From NCBI RefSeq assembly GCF_016801865.2, contig NC_068937.1:72740854-72804853 (forward strand): 64,000 nt of DNA. The letters run 5' to 3'. Every line of letters starts with the position of its first letter. Positions within the stretch are counted from its first letter, which is position 1. Of the stretch, positions 9,413-20,982 are shown in pieces. The notes beneath the pieces are model-generated. The model was not told the DNA's origin, did not search any database, and worked only from the letters and a program-made list of their open reading frames with translations. Both the position numbers and the translations under genes were made by a program. Origin of the DNA: Culex pipiens pallens. Its lineage: Eukaryota > Arthropoda > Insecta > Diptera > Culicidae.

Positions 9413-12400
9413 GCTGGTGTGCCACAGGGAAGCAACTTAGGTCCAGGCAAGGTCGGAGACAACCCCGTTGTTTACGTGGCTGGCAGCAGGCAGCACAACA
9501 ACAACAACAAGCGCGCGCAAACGAGCATCACGCTGCGGGCGGCAGCCAGTGCGGCCAGTTCGGCGGTGAGTGCGAAAGGCGAGTTTTTTGTTTGCTTTTA
9601 GATTATTTTTTATCTCATAGTTTTTTTTTCCTGTTATTTTTTTCTCATTTCTTTTGCGTTATTTTAGTCTTGTTATTTTTGGTTTTGATTAGTTTTCTTC
9701 CATTTTTTCCTCAACCATGGATCCGTCCGAGTCGGAACATGTGTAATCTGATTTCGATTCAACGGATTCGATTCAAGGACGTGGAAATAGAGGACTCTGT
9801 CTCGGGAGTTCCTTCAAACACCACCAACAGGGACCACTTCCTGAAGGATAAGGATGCTGACGGTAAAGGGGGATTCCTTCCTTGACTCCAGACCCGATTC
9901 CTCGTCCCAATCCAGATCCAATTCCTCCTCCAACACCGGTGCCGAATCCGAACCCAAATCCCTCCCCGAACCCAAATCCTCATTCTCAAAAACCGATTCC
10001 TCGTCCTCGTCAGTATCAAGAGGGATCGCAAACGGAATGGGTGGTCTTCTTCTGGCCTAAACAGAAGCCGTTAAACTCTGTACAGATCACCAAGGATTTG
10101 CAGAAGCACTATCCTGGGGTGGTCGAATGTACCAAGCTGAACAAGAGCAAGCTCCGCGTGATCGTGAACTCCGCGGTGCAAGCTAATCAGATCGTAACTG
10201 ATCTGCGGTTCAGCATTGAGTACCGTGTTTGAATTCCGGCCCACAAAGTCGAGATCGACGGAGTGGTAACGGACGATGGTTTGACTCTGGGGGACTTAGC
10301 AAACGCTGTGGGACGCTTCAAAAACCCCAAACTTCCAGCTGTGCAGGTCCTCGAGTGCCGGCAACTGGGCAACGTCACCACCGAGGGTAGCCAGAAGAAG
10401 TTCATTCCTTCTGCCTCGTTCCGGGTGACTTTTGCAGGGTCAGCTCTGCCGGACTACATTGAGCTGTACAAGCTTCGGCTTCCAGTTCGATTGTACGTTC
10501 CGCGAGTGATGAGCTGCGAAAACTGCCAGCAGTTGGGACACACCAAGACCTACTGCAGCAACAAGAGCAAGTGCTCAAAGTGCGCCGGCCCCCACAAGGA
10601 CGTGGATTGCCAAAAGCAGGCTGAAAAATGCCTGCTTTGTGGCGGGGAACCGCACAAAACTCGTCAATGCCCAAAGTACAAGGAGCGCGAGGACAAGATG
10701 AAGCGATCCTTGAGGGAACGCTCCAAGAAGTCCTTTGCGGAAATCCTTAGAAAGGTGACACACTTGCACCGAGGAAAGTGACTCTTCCGAACCAAATCCG
10801 AAGCGCAACAAGGTTTCCAAGTCCAAAAAAGCCGCTGGTGGCAAGGGTAAGGAAAGTGACTCATTGAACTTCGAGAAGGATTTTCCTTTCGGTCCGTCGG
10901 GTAAGCCCGCTCCGTAGCCGGCACCGATACCTCTCAAACCGCTGAAGCCCGTTCCTAAGCTGCCAAAGATCCCCCTAAAACCGGTTCCTCAACCGAATCC
11001 GATCACCGATGCCTTCAAAGGAGTCCTTCCCTTTTCCACAATCGTGGAATGGCTGTGCTCTTTTGTGAGTGAACCGACGCGTTTAATCATAAAGCGGTTT
11101 GAGCCTCTCGCTAGACACATCGGGAAACAGCTTGCTAGCACGATGCCCCTCTTGTCGTTCATTTCCTTTGATGGGTAATACACCAAAAACGAAAAACGGC
11201 ATCTCCTTTCTACAATGGAATTGTAGAAGTTTAACCCCCAAGTTGAACGATTTTCAACAATTCGCATTCGAACGGGACTGTGATGTGTTTGCGCTGAGCG
11301 AAACGTTTCTTATCGGAGATGAGACGCCAGCTTTCCGGGGGTACAACATCATCACAGAGAGCAGGGCAAGACCAAATAGAGGTGGAGGCGTACTGATTGG
11401 GGTCAGGAAATGCCACACTTTTAGAAAGGTCACGCTCCCGAAGCTAGGAGGAATCGAAGCAGTCGCAGTACAGGCCAGGATCAGAGGACTGGACATTTGC
11501 ATTGTGTCCGTCTACGTTCCCCCACAGGTGTCGTTAACTCGACAAAAGTTGTGGGGTATGCTTGAGCTGTTGCAGGCACCGCGACTGGTTCTGGGTGACT
11601 TTAATCTTCACAGCACCGAGTGGGGAAGTCACAAGACAGACCCTCAAGCATATCTGATTCATGAACTGTGCGACGACTTCCAGATGACCCTCCTAAACAG
11701 GGACAAGCAAGTTACGCGGATTGCAACACCACCAGCCATGGCCCACAGCAATCGACAACGGTGGAGATGCCTTACGATCTGACGCGAAATATCGACTGGA
11801 AACAGTACGCGGAGGCAGTCTCCAATGGAGTTGAGTTGCGAGCTGGGTTGGCACCGCTTGAAGAATATGCGTTTCTGGCTAATTTGATCTATGACAGTGC
11901 GATACAAGCTCAGACGAAACCCGTCCCGGGACCGTACATCCGAACGCGCCCTCCACTTCCCTGGTGGGACAAGGAGTGTACGGATCTCTCGGCGGCCAGG
12001 TCTGAAGCTTATGTGGACTTCTGCAAGTGTGGAATCCGAGCGAACTTCCAAAAGTACAGAGCTCTTGATCGCAGGTACAGTAATACTCTGAAGCGGAAGA
12101 AGCGAATGTACTGGCGGGAGTTCGTTGAAGGACTACCAGCAGATACGTCCATGAGCACTCTGTGGCGCGTTGCGAGGGCCATGCGTAGAGGTTCCGTTCC
12201 GAACGAGAGTGTGGAAAAATCGGACAAGTGGATATTGGATTTCGCCAAGAAGGTGTGCCCGGACTCGGTGCCGACACAACCATCATTCGACGTTGTTGAT
12301 GGGAGCGATTCTAATCCTCCCTTCTCGATGGTAGAGCTCTCCATAGCTCTATTGACGGGCAACAACACTGCTCCTGGTCCGGATCTGTTGAATCTGTTCA

Positions 12401-13270
12401 ACACGTTCGTGGAGCAGAACATAATCCCACACGAATGGCGACAGGTCCGGGTGGTTGCCATTCAAAAGCCCGGTAAGCCGGCGTCCGACCACAACTCGTA
12501 TCGTCCAATCAGCTTGCTGTCGTGTCTACGCAAGTTGCTGTAGAAGATGATCCTCGACCGCCTCGAACCATGGATGGAACGAGAGCACTTGCTGTCAGAC
12601 ACGCAGTATGGCTTCCGGAGAGGCAAGGGAACAAGCGACTGTCTAGCCTTGCTGGCCACAGGGATCGACATAGCCCGTGGTAAGAAACAGCAAATGGCTT
12701 CTGTCTTTCTAGACATCAAGGGTGCATTCGATTCAGTCTCCATCGAGGTGTTTTGAGTAAAGCTGCGGCGGAGCGGTCTCAATCCGACGATGTGCAACTT
12801 CCTCATCAACCTGTTGTCAGAAAAACACATGCACTTTGTGCAAGGTGATCTGGCAATCACCCGGATAAGTTACATGGGTTTGGCACAAGGCTCACGCCTT
12901 AGCCCATCCGGAGACTGCACCCTTATACAGTACGCAGATGACGCAGTAGTTTCAATCGCTGCCAAGAAGGAACTCGATCTGCTAGAACCCTTGCAAGATA
13001 CCCTGAACAACTTAGCCCATTGGGCAGTTGAAAAGGGTAGTGAATTCTCTCCGGAGAAGACGGAACTGGTCGTTTTTACGGGGAAGCATGAACCGGCACA
13101 GTTCAATCTTTCTCTCTCGGGAAAGACTATCGAGCAGTCGGACCACTTCATGTACATGGGTACCATCTTTGATCAAAAGGGAACATGGGGGAAGCACATT
13201 AACTACCTGAAGCAAAAGTGCCTGCAAAGAACTAATTCTCTGCGCAGCGTCTCTGGCAACCGGTGGGGTG
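9413..13270 (+). mobile_element. Degenerate I-like non-LTR retrotransposon
   Basis: Carries an ORF1 with three zinc knuckles and an ORF2 with an apurinic-type endonuclease followed by reverse transcriptase, in the order expected for the I/R1/Jockey group of LINEs. Multiple stops, frameshifts and internal deletions make it dead. It stops abruptly within the reverse transcriptase C-terminal part at the inverted arm (13271), so the 3' end is missing. Clade assignment to the I group is inferred from the endonuclease and polymerase motifs and is not certain. Confidence 0.8.
9717..10782 (+). pseudogene. LINE ORF1 (gag-like, zinc knuckles), broken
   Basis: ATG at 9717 is followed within nine codons by a stop. 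After a frame change, a Pro/Asn-rich segment (9882 on) leads to a nucleic-acid-binding protein that is open to 10782 apart from an in-frame TGA at about 10230. Three CCHC-type knuckles are visible near the C-terminus: CENCQQLGHTKTYC, CSKCAGPHKDVDC and CLLCGGEPHKTRQC. In LINEs such proteins coat the element RNA. Lys/Arg-rich tail follows. The fragment past 10783 is Lys/Pro-rich and out of frame. Confidence 0.8.
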
Positions 13271-13278
13271 CTCATTAG
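11176..13278 (+). pseudogene. LINE ORF2 (endonuclease plus reverse transcriptase), broken
   Basis: The endonuclease part starts near 11176 and shows FLQWNCRSL, the SETFL motif, RGGGVLIG and LGDFNLHSTEWGS, all typical of the LINE endonuclease fold. A deletion/frameshift near 11740 joins it to a linker region. Reverse transcriptase motifs follow: SYRPISLLSCLRKL, then a TAG stop at 12541, QYGFRRGKGTSD, VFLDIKGAFDSV, a TGA at 12754, LAQGSRLSP, and the catalytic YADDAVV near 12930. Between the last two, the residues that normally separate these motifs are missing. The frame ends at GNRWGAH where the inverted arm begins. Role in life: target-primed reverse transcription in the nucleus. Confidence 0.85.
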
Positions 13279-14285
13279 GGTGGTCCAAATCCGGACTTTT
13301 TTGGGGCTACCCCCTGAAATCAAAGATTGACCCATCACTAGGCTAAATTCCAAATTTGAGCTCATTCTGACCACGGGAACCCCTCCCTCCAATCCACAGT
13401 GGTCCGAAACCGAAATCTAGCGTGACAAAATTGATAGCGTCCACACGTTAAGATTTAGAGCTTTGGTGTCTTCGGGACAAATGATCAGGGTCAATTGGGG
13501 CATCTTTTGGTATGGTGGACATTAGGGTGATTCAAATTTTAGGGTGGTTCAGAATTTTTATTTTGGCGGGATGACGAGATAGCGCTTTGGTGTCTTCAGA
13601 AAAGTTGTAGGGAACACCATTCTGAGCAACTTTGCTGAAGAGCACAAAGCTCTATCTTCAAACGGGAAGTTTCTAGAGCCATTTTTGTAATTTAGGTTGA
13701 AGTGTTTATGAAAAAATGAGTTTTTTGAATTTATCAACTCAGGCTTGTGTCGTAGCGAGTTGGTGTCTTCTAGACATTTGTAGAGCTTATCAAAACACAC
13801 ATTTATCTTCCAAGAGAGCGAAAATCGGACCTTTTAAACGAAAGTTATAGCCAAAATACGACGAAAAAGACGCCATTTTGAAATGTGAATAACTCGAAAA
13901 GGTGGTGGAGTTTGACCTCGCTCTTAGAAGCATCTGAAAGTACACATTCTAGAGTACATTTGCTGAAAATATCTCGGAGGTCTTTTTTGTTTAACTTATT
14001 TAATCTCAATTTGAAAATGAGCATTTTTAAATCGTTTTTTGCCCATAACTTTTGATAGAATTGACCAAAATTATTTTTTCAAGAATAAAAATGTTCATTT
14101 TGACAAGCTCTACAATTGTCTAGAAGGGCCCAAAAATGTACAAAATGATCTAGTGGTTGTAAAAGAAGAAACAAGTTTTGGCTGAAATATTTCAGGAATC
14201 AACAAAATAATTAAATTTATCCCTTTGTATGGGAAAAATCGTCAAAATGTATGGAGAAAAGCAACTGTTTTACTTTTTTACCTGT
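13271..14285 (-). repeat. Right inverted arm of the element around the LINE
   Basis: The proximal 130 bp is the reverse complement of 9290-9412 and the distal 50 bp is the reverse complement of 9234-9282. In between lie about 820 bp with repeated phrases (AGGGTGATTCAAATTTTAGGGTGGTTCAG; TTGGTGTCTTC...AAGTTGTAG) that look like further decayed repeat sequence. No coding sequence seen. Confidence 0.75.
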
Positions 14286-14699
14286 GGAAGGCGCCATAGT
14301 TATCCGATTCTAACCATTTCTCAAATGTAGAACCTTTATTAAATTTAGAACAACTTTCCCGAAGACACCATATTTTTAGGATTTTTTCCCGCGAAGTTAT
14401 TAGCGCCCAAAACTGACCATTTTTGCTCGGCTAGCTGTAAGGGGCTACCTAACAACGATGTTTAATTCCAATTCGTACACGCACGTGCTCTCTCTCAGGT
14501 TCAAACTCTCTCACGAGCTTGCTCGCCTGCCTGCCTGCCTGTTTACCTACAAGCGCGCGCTGTTTCTCTGCTTGGATATTTGTCGTCGTCGTCGTTTTCG
14601 TTTGCTATCCGCTGCGCTGCGTTCCTGGCATGTTTGTTATAATTTTCAAGATATAGGTATTTCGATATTTATTTCGAGATATAAAATTAAATGTAATAT
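14286..14699. other. No gene; low-complexity stretches
   Basis: Contains a short CTGC-rich run (GCTCGCCTGCCTGCCTGCCTG near 14521), a GTCGTCGTCGTCG run near 14582 and an AT-rich end. No coding or RNA gene recognised. Confidence 0.5.
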
Positions 14700-15521
14700 G
14701 GGTCATTCCATCTCAACTGTGCACGAAAAAATGCAAATTTGAAAATTACCCTCTCCGATCCTGCTCAAATTTGGCAGGGCTGTTGATACTATCAAAACAT
14801 GCAAGAATCCCGAATTTCATCCAAATCGGACCACCCCCTCCATTTTTGTACCTCCCCAAAAAATCGACTTTTTGGCGATTTTTGACCAAACCTCCTAGTT
14901 TCAAACGGCGATAGCTCAGGAACCACAAATCTTAGAAGGTCGGTCTTAGACTCAATTTTGAAGGAAATTGGACGTAGAATCCATTTCCGTGATCAAAATG
15001 TTGATTAATTTATTTTTTTCTACCTGTATTGCGCAATTGAAAACTTTAAACGGCCGTATCTCAAAACACCCCAACTTATTATTTTTATTTGACCTCACCA
15101 TCGTGTTCCCCGGCCAATTTTACATAAGAATCACTTATCGACAGAAATGAATATGTTTCGTTCCAGAGATATCGAATTTTAAAGTTTTGTGTTTTCGAGA
15201 TAACCTACATCAGCTTCATTCGCCACATCTGCTAGAATCACACAGGCGGGCTGATCAATAACTGCTACCTGGTGTTCTGGGAGATGATTAATTTAATTTA
15301 TATTTGGGTAATTCTCCGCCAACTCACACAGCAGTTGCCCCGACCCCTCTTCGATTTGCGTGAAACTTTGTCCTAAGGGGTAACTTTTGTCCCTGATCAC
15401 GAATCCGAGGTCCGTTTTTTGATATCTCGTGACGGAGGGGCGGTACGACCCCTTCCATTTTTGAACATGCGAAAAAAGAGGTGTTTTTCAATAATTTGCA
15501 GCCTGAAACGGTGAGGAGATA

Positions 15522-15759
15522 CACTCAAACCCCGATGGTTTGACACCAACTGTTGTCAAACGAACGGGGTCACTTTTTAGTTTGACACCCCTTTTACACG
15601 GAGTTCACACACACTCCGAAACGTTTGTTTTGATAGTATGCGTGAGTGCCGTGTAAAAAGTGACAGTTCGTCACTTTTTAGTTTGACTTTGACCAACCAA
15701 CGGGGTACAAACTAAAAAAGTGTCAAACAAAAAAGTGACCAACCACCGGGGGTTGAGTG
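15522..15759. mobile_element. 238-bp TA-flanked MITE
   Basis: Begins CACTCAAACCCC and ends GGGGGTTGAGTG. The opposite arm of the enclosing palindrome keeps the empty site (GAGGAGATAGAAATTT), which proves that the insertion duplicated TA (15520-15521 and 15760-15761). The inside is made of short inverted phrases (AGTTTGAC, GTCAAACAAAAAAGTGAC). Non-autonomous. Confidence 0.92.
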
Positions 15760-16107
15760 TAGAAATTTTGTGTCAAAGGAACTTTTATGTAAAATTAGAC
15801 GCCCGATTTGATGGCGTACTCAGAATTCCGAAAAAACGAATTTTTCATCGAAAAAAACACTAAAAAAGTTTTAAAAATTCTCCCATTTTCCGTTACTCGA
15901 CTGTAAAAATTTTTGGAACATGTCATTTTATGGGAAATGTAATGTACTTTTCGAATCTACATTGACCCAGAAGGGTCATTTTTTCATTTCGAACAAAATT
16001 TTTCATTTTAAAATTTCGTGTTTTTTCTAACTTTGCAGGGTTATTTTTAAGAGTGTAACAATGTTCTACAAAGTTGTAGAGCAGACAATTCCAAAAATTT
16101 TGATATA

Positions 16108-17596
16108 CAGTATGTAAAAAAAGTATTTACACCCCTTGGGCACTATGCACATTTTGTGATGAAACATGTAAAAAATTTAAAGTTTGACAGGAACCTAGTT
16201 ATACGTTTTGTTCAGAAACTCATGCCAAACATTTTGCTACAAAAAGCTCATGAAAATATGATTTCTATAAAAAGTTATATAACAAATACTATTTCGAAAA
16301 TAAAAAAGGTGCAAAAAAAGTATGTACACCTTTCGAAAAATTAACATAAATAATGTTATTTGTTGACAAATCACCATAAATCCAGTCTCCCAACTCCAAA
16401 TAGGCATTCTTGACTGATAAAAAAGAATTTGGATTGAATATAAAGTTTAGTAACTACTTAGTATAAAAGTTTATATAACTCTGGAAATTCTATATAAAAC
16501 TTATCTAAACTTAATTTTGCAAACTTTTAATTCAACTAAATGTCAATATATTACCATATAATTGCTAAATAAACATTTTGGAGTGGGTATAACACCATTT
16601 TGGGGGTATTTGTATCGATAGAATAGATTTTTCGTTGGAATTTCGTACCAACCCGGAATTACGTCGTAGGAAAATCCGCCTGCATCCGAACCGGTCCACG
16701 ATTCACAAGTCAACCTATGTGGAATCGGAAAGGGCATAAAATTTCCGATCTTTTGATACCCAAACATCTAGGTTTTCTTTAAAACCTACGTTTTTAAATA
16801 CCTGGGCAAAAAGTAAGTTTGATCCTCGAGAACAAAAATTACGAAATTCCATACATTTTTGGCAGGTTGCTCAAACGAAACCATAACAACGTTTTTGCTT
16901 AGGTATTTAAAAACGTAGGTTTTAAAGAAAACCTAGATGTTTGGGTATCAAAAGATCGGAAATTTTATGCCCTTTCCGATTCCACATAGGTTGACTTGTG
17001 AATCGTGGACCGGTTCGGATGCCGGCGGATTTTCCTACGACGTAATTCCGGGTTGGTACGAAATTTCAACGAAAAATCTATTCTATCGATATAAATACCC
17101 CCAAAACGGTCTTATACCCACTTCAAAATGTTTATTTAGCAATTATATGGTAATATATTGACATTTAGTTGAATTAAAAGTTTGCAAAATTAAGTTTAGG
17201 TAAGTTTTATATAGAATTTCCAGAGTTATATAAACTTTTATACTAAGTAGTTACTAAACTTTATATTCAATCCAAATTCTTTTTTATCAGTCAAGAATGC
17301 CTATTTGGAGTTGGGAGACTGGATTTATGGTGATTTGTCAACAAATAACATTATTTATGTTAATTTTTCGAAAGGTGTACATACTTTTTTTGCACCTTTT
17401 TTATTTTCGTAATAGTATTTGTTATATAACTTTTTATAGAAATCATCTTTTCATGAGCTTTTTGTAGCAAAATGTTTGGCATGAGTTTCTGAACAAAACG
17501 TAGTACTAGGTTCCTGTCAAACTTTAATTTTTTTACATGTTTCATCACAAAATGTGCATAGTGCCCAAGGGGTGTAAATACTTTTTTTACATACTG
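16108..17596. mobile_element. Inner palindrome, TA-flanked, Tc1/mariner-like ends
   Basis: A 1,489-bp near-perfect hairpin: the left end CAGTATGTAAAAAAAGTA is repeated in inverse at 17596, and the arms of about 690 bp face each other across a spacer of about 100 bp (near 16800-16900). TA on each side. Ends of this form (CAGT followed by an A-rich block and TTTACACCCC) fit the Tc1/mariner group. No transposase remains; such long-inverted-repeat derivatives can give double-stranded RNA if transcribed. Confidence 0.88.
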
Positions 17597-17600
17597 TATA

Positions 17601-17814
17601 GACATAAGGGGTTTGCTTAAAAACATCACGAGTTATCGCGATTTTACGAAAAAAAGTTTTGAAAAAGTTACTTTTTGCGTTTCTCTTTGTTTCGTCGTCC
17701 GTGTCTGTCGCGGATGACGATGAACGGCCATGATCGATGACGACCAACTTTTTCAAAACTTTTTTTCGTAAAATCGCGATAACTCGTGATGTTTATAAGC
17801 AAACCCCTTATGTC
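17601..17814. mobile_element. 214-bp palindromic MITE
   Basis: Starts GACATAAGGGGTTTGC and ends GCAAACCCCTTATGTC; arms of about 70 bp surround a GC-richer centre. TATA on both sides. It sits immediately next to the inner palindrome, separated by four bases, so both used the same TA-rich site. Confidence 0.85.
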
Positions 17815-18429
17815 TATATATCAAATTTTTTGTAATTGTCTGCTCTACAACATTGGAGAACATTGTTACACTCTAAAAAATAACCCTGCAAAGTTTGAAA
17901 AAACACGAAATTTTAAAATGAAAAATTTTGTTCTAAATGAAAAAATGACCCTTCTGGGTCAATGTAGATTCGAAAAGTACATTAAATTTCCCATAAAATT
18001 ACATGTTCCAAAAATTTTTACAGTCGAGTAAAGGAAAATGGTAGAATTTTGAAAACTTTTTTAGTGTTTTTTTCGATGAAAAATACGTTTTTTCGGAATT
18101 CTGAGTACGCCATCAAATCGGGCGTCTAATTTTACATAAAAGTCCCTTTGACACCAAATTTCTATCTCCTCACCGTTTCAGGCTGCAAATGATTGAAAAA
18201 CACCTCTTTTTTCGCATGTTCAAAAATGGAAGGGGTCGTACCGCCCCTCCGTCACGAGATATCAAAAAACGGACCTCGGATTCGTGATCAGGGACAAAAG
18301 TTACCCCTTAGGACAAAGTTTCACGCAAATCGAAGAGGGGTCGGGGCAACTTTTGCCGATTTCGTGTGAGTTGGTAGAGAATTACCCATTTTTATAATTT
18401 TACGCAAATATTTATTCAAATGGCTAATA

Positions 18430-18669
18430 GGGGAAATTCTGGTATGTTTGGCAGGTTAAGTCCTCGCTCCTAGTTTCGTCCAATTTGCTCATTTTCACTA
18501 TTTAAACAACAAATTTAGCAAAACTTTTGATAGAAACTTACTTGTTCACTTCTTATTGAGCTATTTATCACTCGATTTCAGTTGGAAACGCTTTTAATCA
18601 GCTGTAATTGAATGCCAAAGCGCTGATATGGCAACATTAGAGGAGCGCTGGAATAAGATGCTGTTCCCC
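18430..18669. mobile_element. 240-bp TA-flanked MITE-like element
   Basis: Begins GGGGAAATTCTGG and ends GCTGTTCCCC, with TA on each side (18428-18429, 18670-18671). Inverted ends are short (GGGGAA) so the call rests mainly on the TA flanks and the symmetric ends. No ORF. Confidence 0.55.
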
Positions 18670-19077
18670 TACCTTGATCAATCTATTTTTGTGAAAGGAA
18701 TATTTATTGGGTTATTTTACGTGTTGCTAACCGTTTTAGAGTACCTCCGAGGCCATGACTAGAGCCTTCATCATGGGTGGTAGCACAATAGTGCCATTCA
18801 GCAAAAACCCCAAAACCTGCTTTATTATTATTATTATAATTATAGTTTATTATTGACACTTTACCATAATTTGGCAAATCCGATTCATGGTTTAAAAGAT
18901 TGATCATATTAAATCAATTTTTATATTGTGAGCCAGCTCCATTTCCAAGAATGCTGTAAGAAAAAAAATACTGTTGTTCGGACGGTGTCGAAATCATCGC
19001 AACTAAATTTGGGGAATTAGCCACTTTGCAGCAGATCAAACTTTGTGATTTTCTTACATTTTTTATACTTTTTTTTT
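18670..19077. other. Interior of outer palindrome; possible SINE/LINE tail
   Basis: Contains a phrase CATGACTAGAGCCTTCATCATGGGTGG close to a run of TTA/ATT triplets (about 18823-18855), which could be the tail of an old LINE or SINE with a TAA-type end. No open reading frame of note. Confidence 0.35.
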
Positions 19078-19563
19078 CAAAATGTTGATCACGGAAATGG
19101 ATTCTACGTCCAATTTCCTTCGAAATTGAGTCTAAGACCGACCCTCTAAGATTTGGGGTTCCTGAGTTACCGTCGTTTGAAACTAGGAGGTTTGGTCAAA
19201 AATCGCCAAGAAGTCGATTTGTTGGGGAGGTACAAAAATGGAGGGGGTGGTCCGATTTGGATGAAATTCAGGATTCTTGCATGTTTTGATAGTATCAACA
19301 GCCCTGCCAAATTTGAGCAGGATCGGAGAAGGTAATTTTCAAATGCTGCTCCGCTTCAGATGGAATGACCCATATGTGATTAACAATAGATATCATATTA
19401 TCAGAGCGTGTGTGAGAGAATACAAATTTCGATAAATTCGATACAAAATATTTTAATCTGCCGAAAATATAACAAACTTCCTTACAACAAACTGCGGTAT
19501 ATTTTGCCTTTGACGATTATTAAAAGTTTATGTCAGATTTCGAAATATCTAAAAAGTGCAACG

Positions 19564-20882
19564 ATGTCTAAAAGAAAAGCCTCAAAAATAGAGATTGTTG
19601 AGCTAGCTAGTTTTATATCTGGAATCAAATTGCCTTCGAATGGACAAGCAGTTGGTCGGATGATATTTAGAGTAAACAAAACAAAATTTGTATTACCTGA
19701 AGATTTTTTTAAAATAATTGAATCATTCTTTCTAATGAGCATATACGAACAACTGCTTGTAATGCAGTCTGCGATCAGCAGAGAAGCGAGTCAGACGTGC
19801 GTCCCTCACAAACCAAAAAAGTGCTTAAAAAGTGCAAAAATGCCTCACGGCAAGAAAAAGAGGCGGTCCTCACCAGCAGGATCGGCAGATTTGAAGAAGC
19901 TGAAGAATGCCGAAGCGCTACCTGCAAAGCCAGGCAGTTTGAGCAAGGACGCTCAAAAATTGTCTGGAAACCAGTTCGCTACCCTCCCCGTGGACGTGAG
20001 CGAGAAGGAAGAATTTGAACGACGGGAAAAGTTGCCACCCATTTTTGTGAAAACATCGTCATCGGATTCGGTGCGAAAGTGGCTGACCGGGTTTATCAAA
20101 TCTGGTGCTTTACGAGCTTCCATTCGCTTGTGTGCTGATGGACTCAAAATTCTGCTACCTACCAGAAAGGATTACAACTACGTTCGGGATTTCCTGAACA
20201 ACACAAAGATTGAATACTACAGCCATGACGATCCAGGTAAACGCCCCATGAAACAGGTCCTCCGTGGCCTGTACGACATGGATGTGAGTGTGCTGAAAGA
20301 AGAGCTCAAAACTCTTAAGTTGAACGTGATCGAAGTCTTCAAGATGACGAGACACAACAAGGACATCAAGTATCGTGATCAACTGTACCTGGTTCATCTC
20401 GAGAAAGGATCGACAACGCCGTCTGAGCTGAAAGCAGTTCGGGCAATTTTCAACATCATCGTGACTTGGGAACGTTATCGTCCAGTGCACCGTGACGTGA
20501 CGCAGTGTTCGAACTGTTTGCAGTTTGGACATGGTGGAAGGAACTGTTTCATCAAGAGTCGTTGTGCAACCTGCGGAGGTGAGCACAAAACTCAAGCTTG
20601 CGAAACAATCAACGAGAACATTGAAGCCAAATGCTTCAATTGCGGCGGCGACCATTCGACCAAGAATCGAAGCTGCCCAAAACGAGCTGAGTTTGTGAAA
20701 ATTCGGCAGCAAGCGACGACGAGGCACCAACCAAATCGTCGCAAAACACCACCAACTTACACGGACGTGGATTTTCCTGCTTTGGCGTCACCTGGAGCGG
20801 GATCTGTTCGAGTGGTTCCAAATCTGCAGCCATTGCCGTTGAATCAGCGGCAAAAAGTTGCAGAGAATACAACACCTCCTGG
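19564..20882 (+). CDS. LINE ORF1 fused in frame to an unrelated ORF; truncated by gap
   Basis: An open frame from at least 19408, with a plausible start at 19564. Residues 1 to about 70 from that Met are AT-rich in codon use and unrelated to the LINE. From about 19766 the sequence is LINE: its own likely start is the Met at 19840, where a Lys-rich N-terminus begins. The LINE part has a conserved C2HC-associated domain and three zinc knuckles (CSNCLQFGHGGRNC, CATCGGEHKTQAC, CFNCGGDHSTKNRSC), as in Jockey-type ORF1 proteins. A close copy on the minus strand at 31516-32739 shares everything from about 19816 on but not the N-terminal part, which marks the fusion point. Reading ends in an assembly gap. 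Confidence 0.75.
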
Positions 20883-20982
20883 NNNNNNNNNNNNNNNNNN
20901 NNNNNNNNNNNNNNNNNNNNNNNNNNNNNNNNNNNNNNNNNNNNNNNNNNNNNNNNNNNNNNNNNNNNNNNNNNNNNNNNNN
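20883..20982. other. Assembly gap (100 N)
   Basis: One hundred unknown bases. The LINE ORF1 enters from the left and an isoleucyl-tRNA synthetase pseudogene on the other strand leaves on the right, so the true junction is hidden. Confidence 1.

Larger units (their letters stand above)
15306..18387. mobile_element. Middle long-inverted-repeat element
   Basis: Starts GGGTAATTCTCCGCCAACTC and ends GAGTTGGTAGAGAATTACCC. The arms extend about 800 bp inward (15306-16105 and 17815-18387 plus offsets caused by later insertions). ATTT flanks both sides. It lies wholly inside the outer palindrome and is interrupted near its centre by the inner palindrome. Non-coding. Confidence 0.85.
14700..19371. mobile_element. 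Outer long-inverted-repeat element
   Basis: Starts GGGTCATTCCATCT and ends AGATGGAATGACCC. The arms 14700-14999 and 19078-19371 are reverse complements over about 290 bp with modest divergence. The flanks both read ATAT, which may be a target duplication but is too simple to be sure. No transposase inside: the interior is occupied by later insertions (15306-18387 and 18430-18669). Confidence 0.85.
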
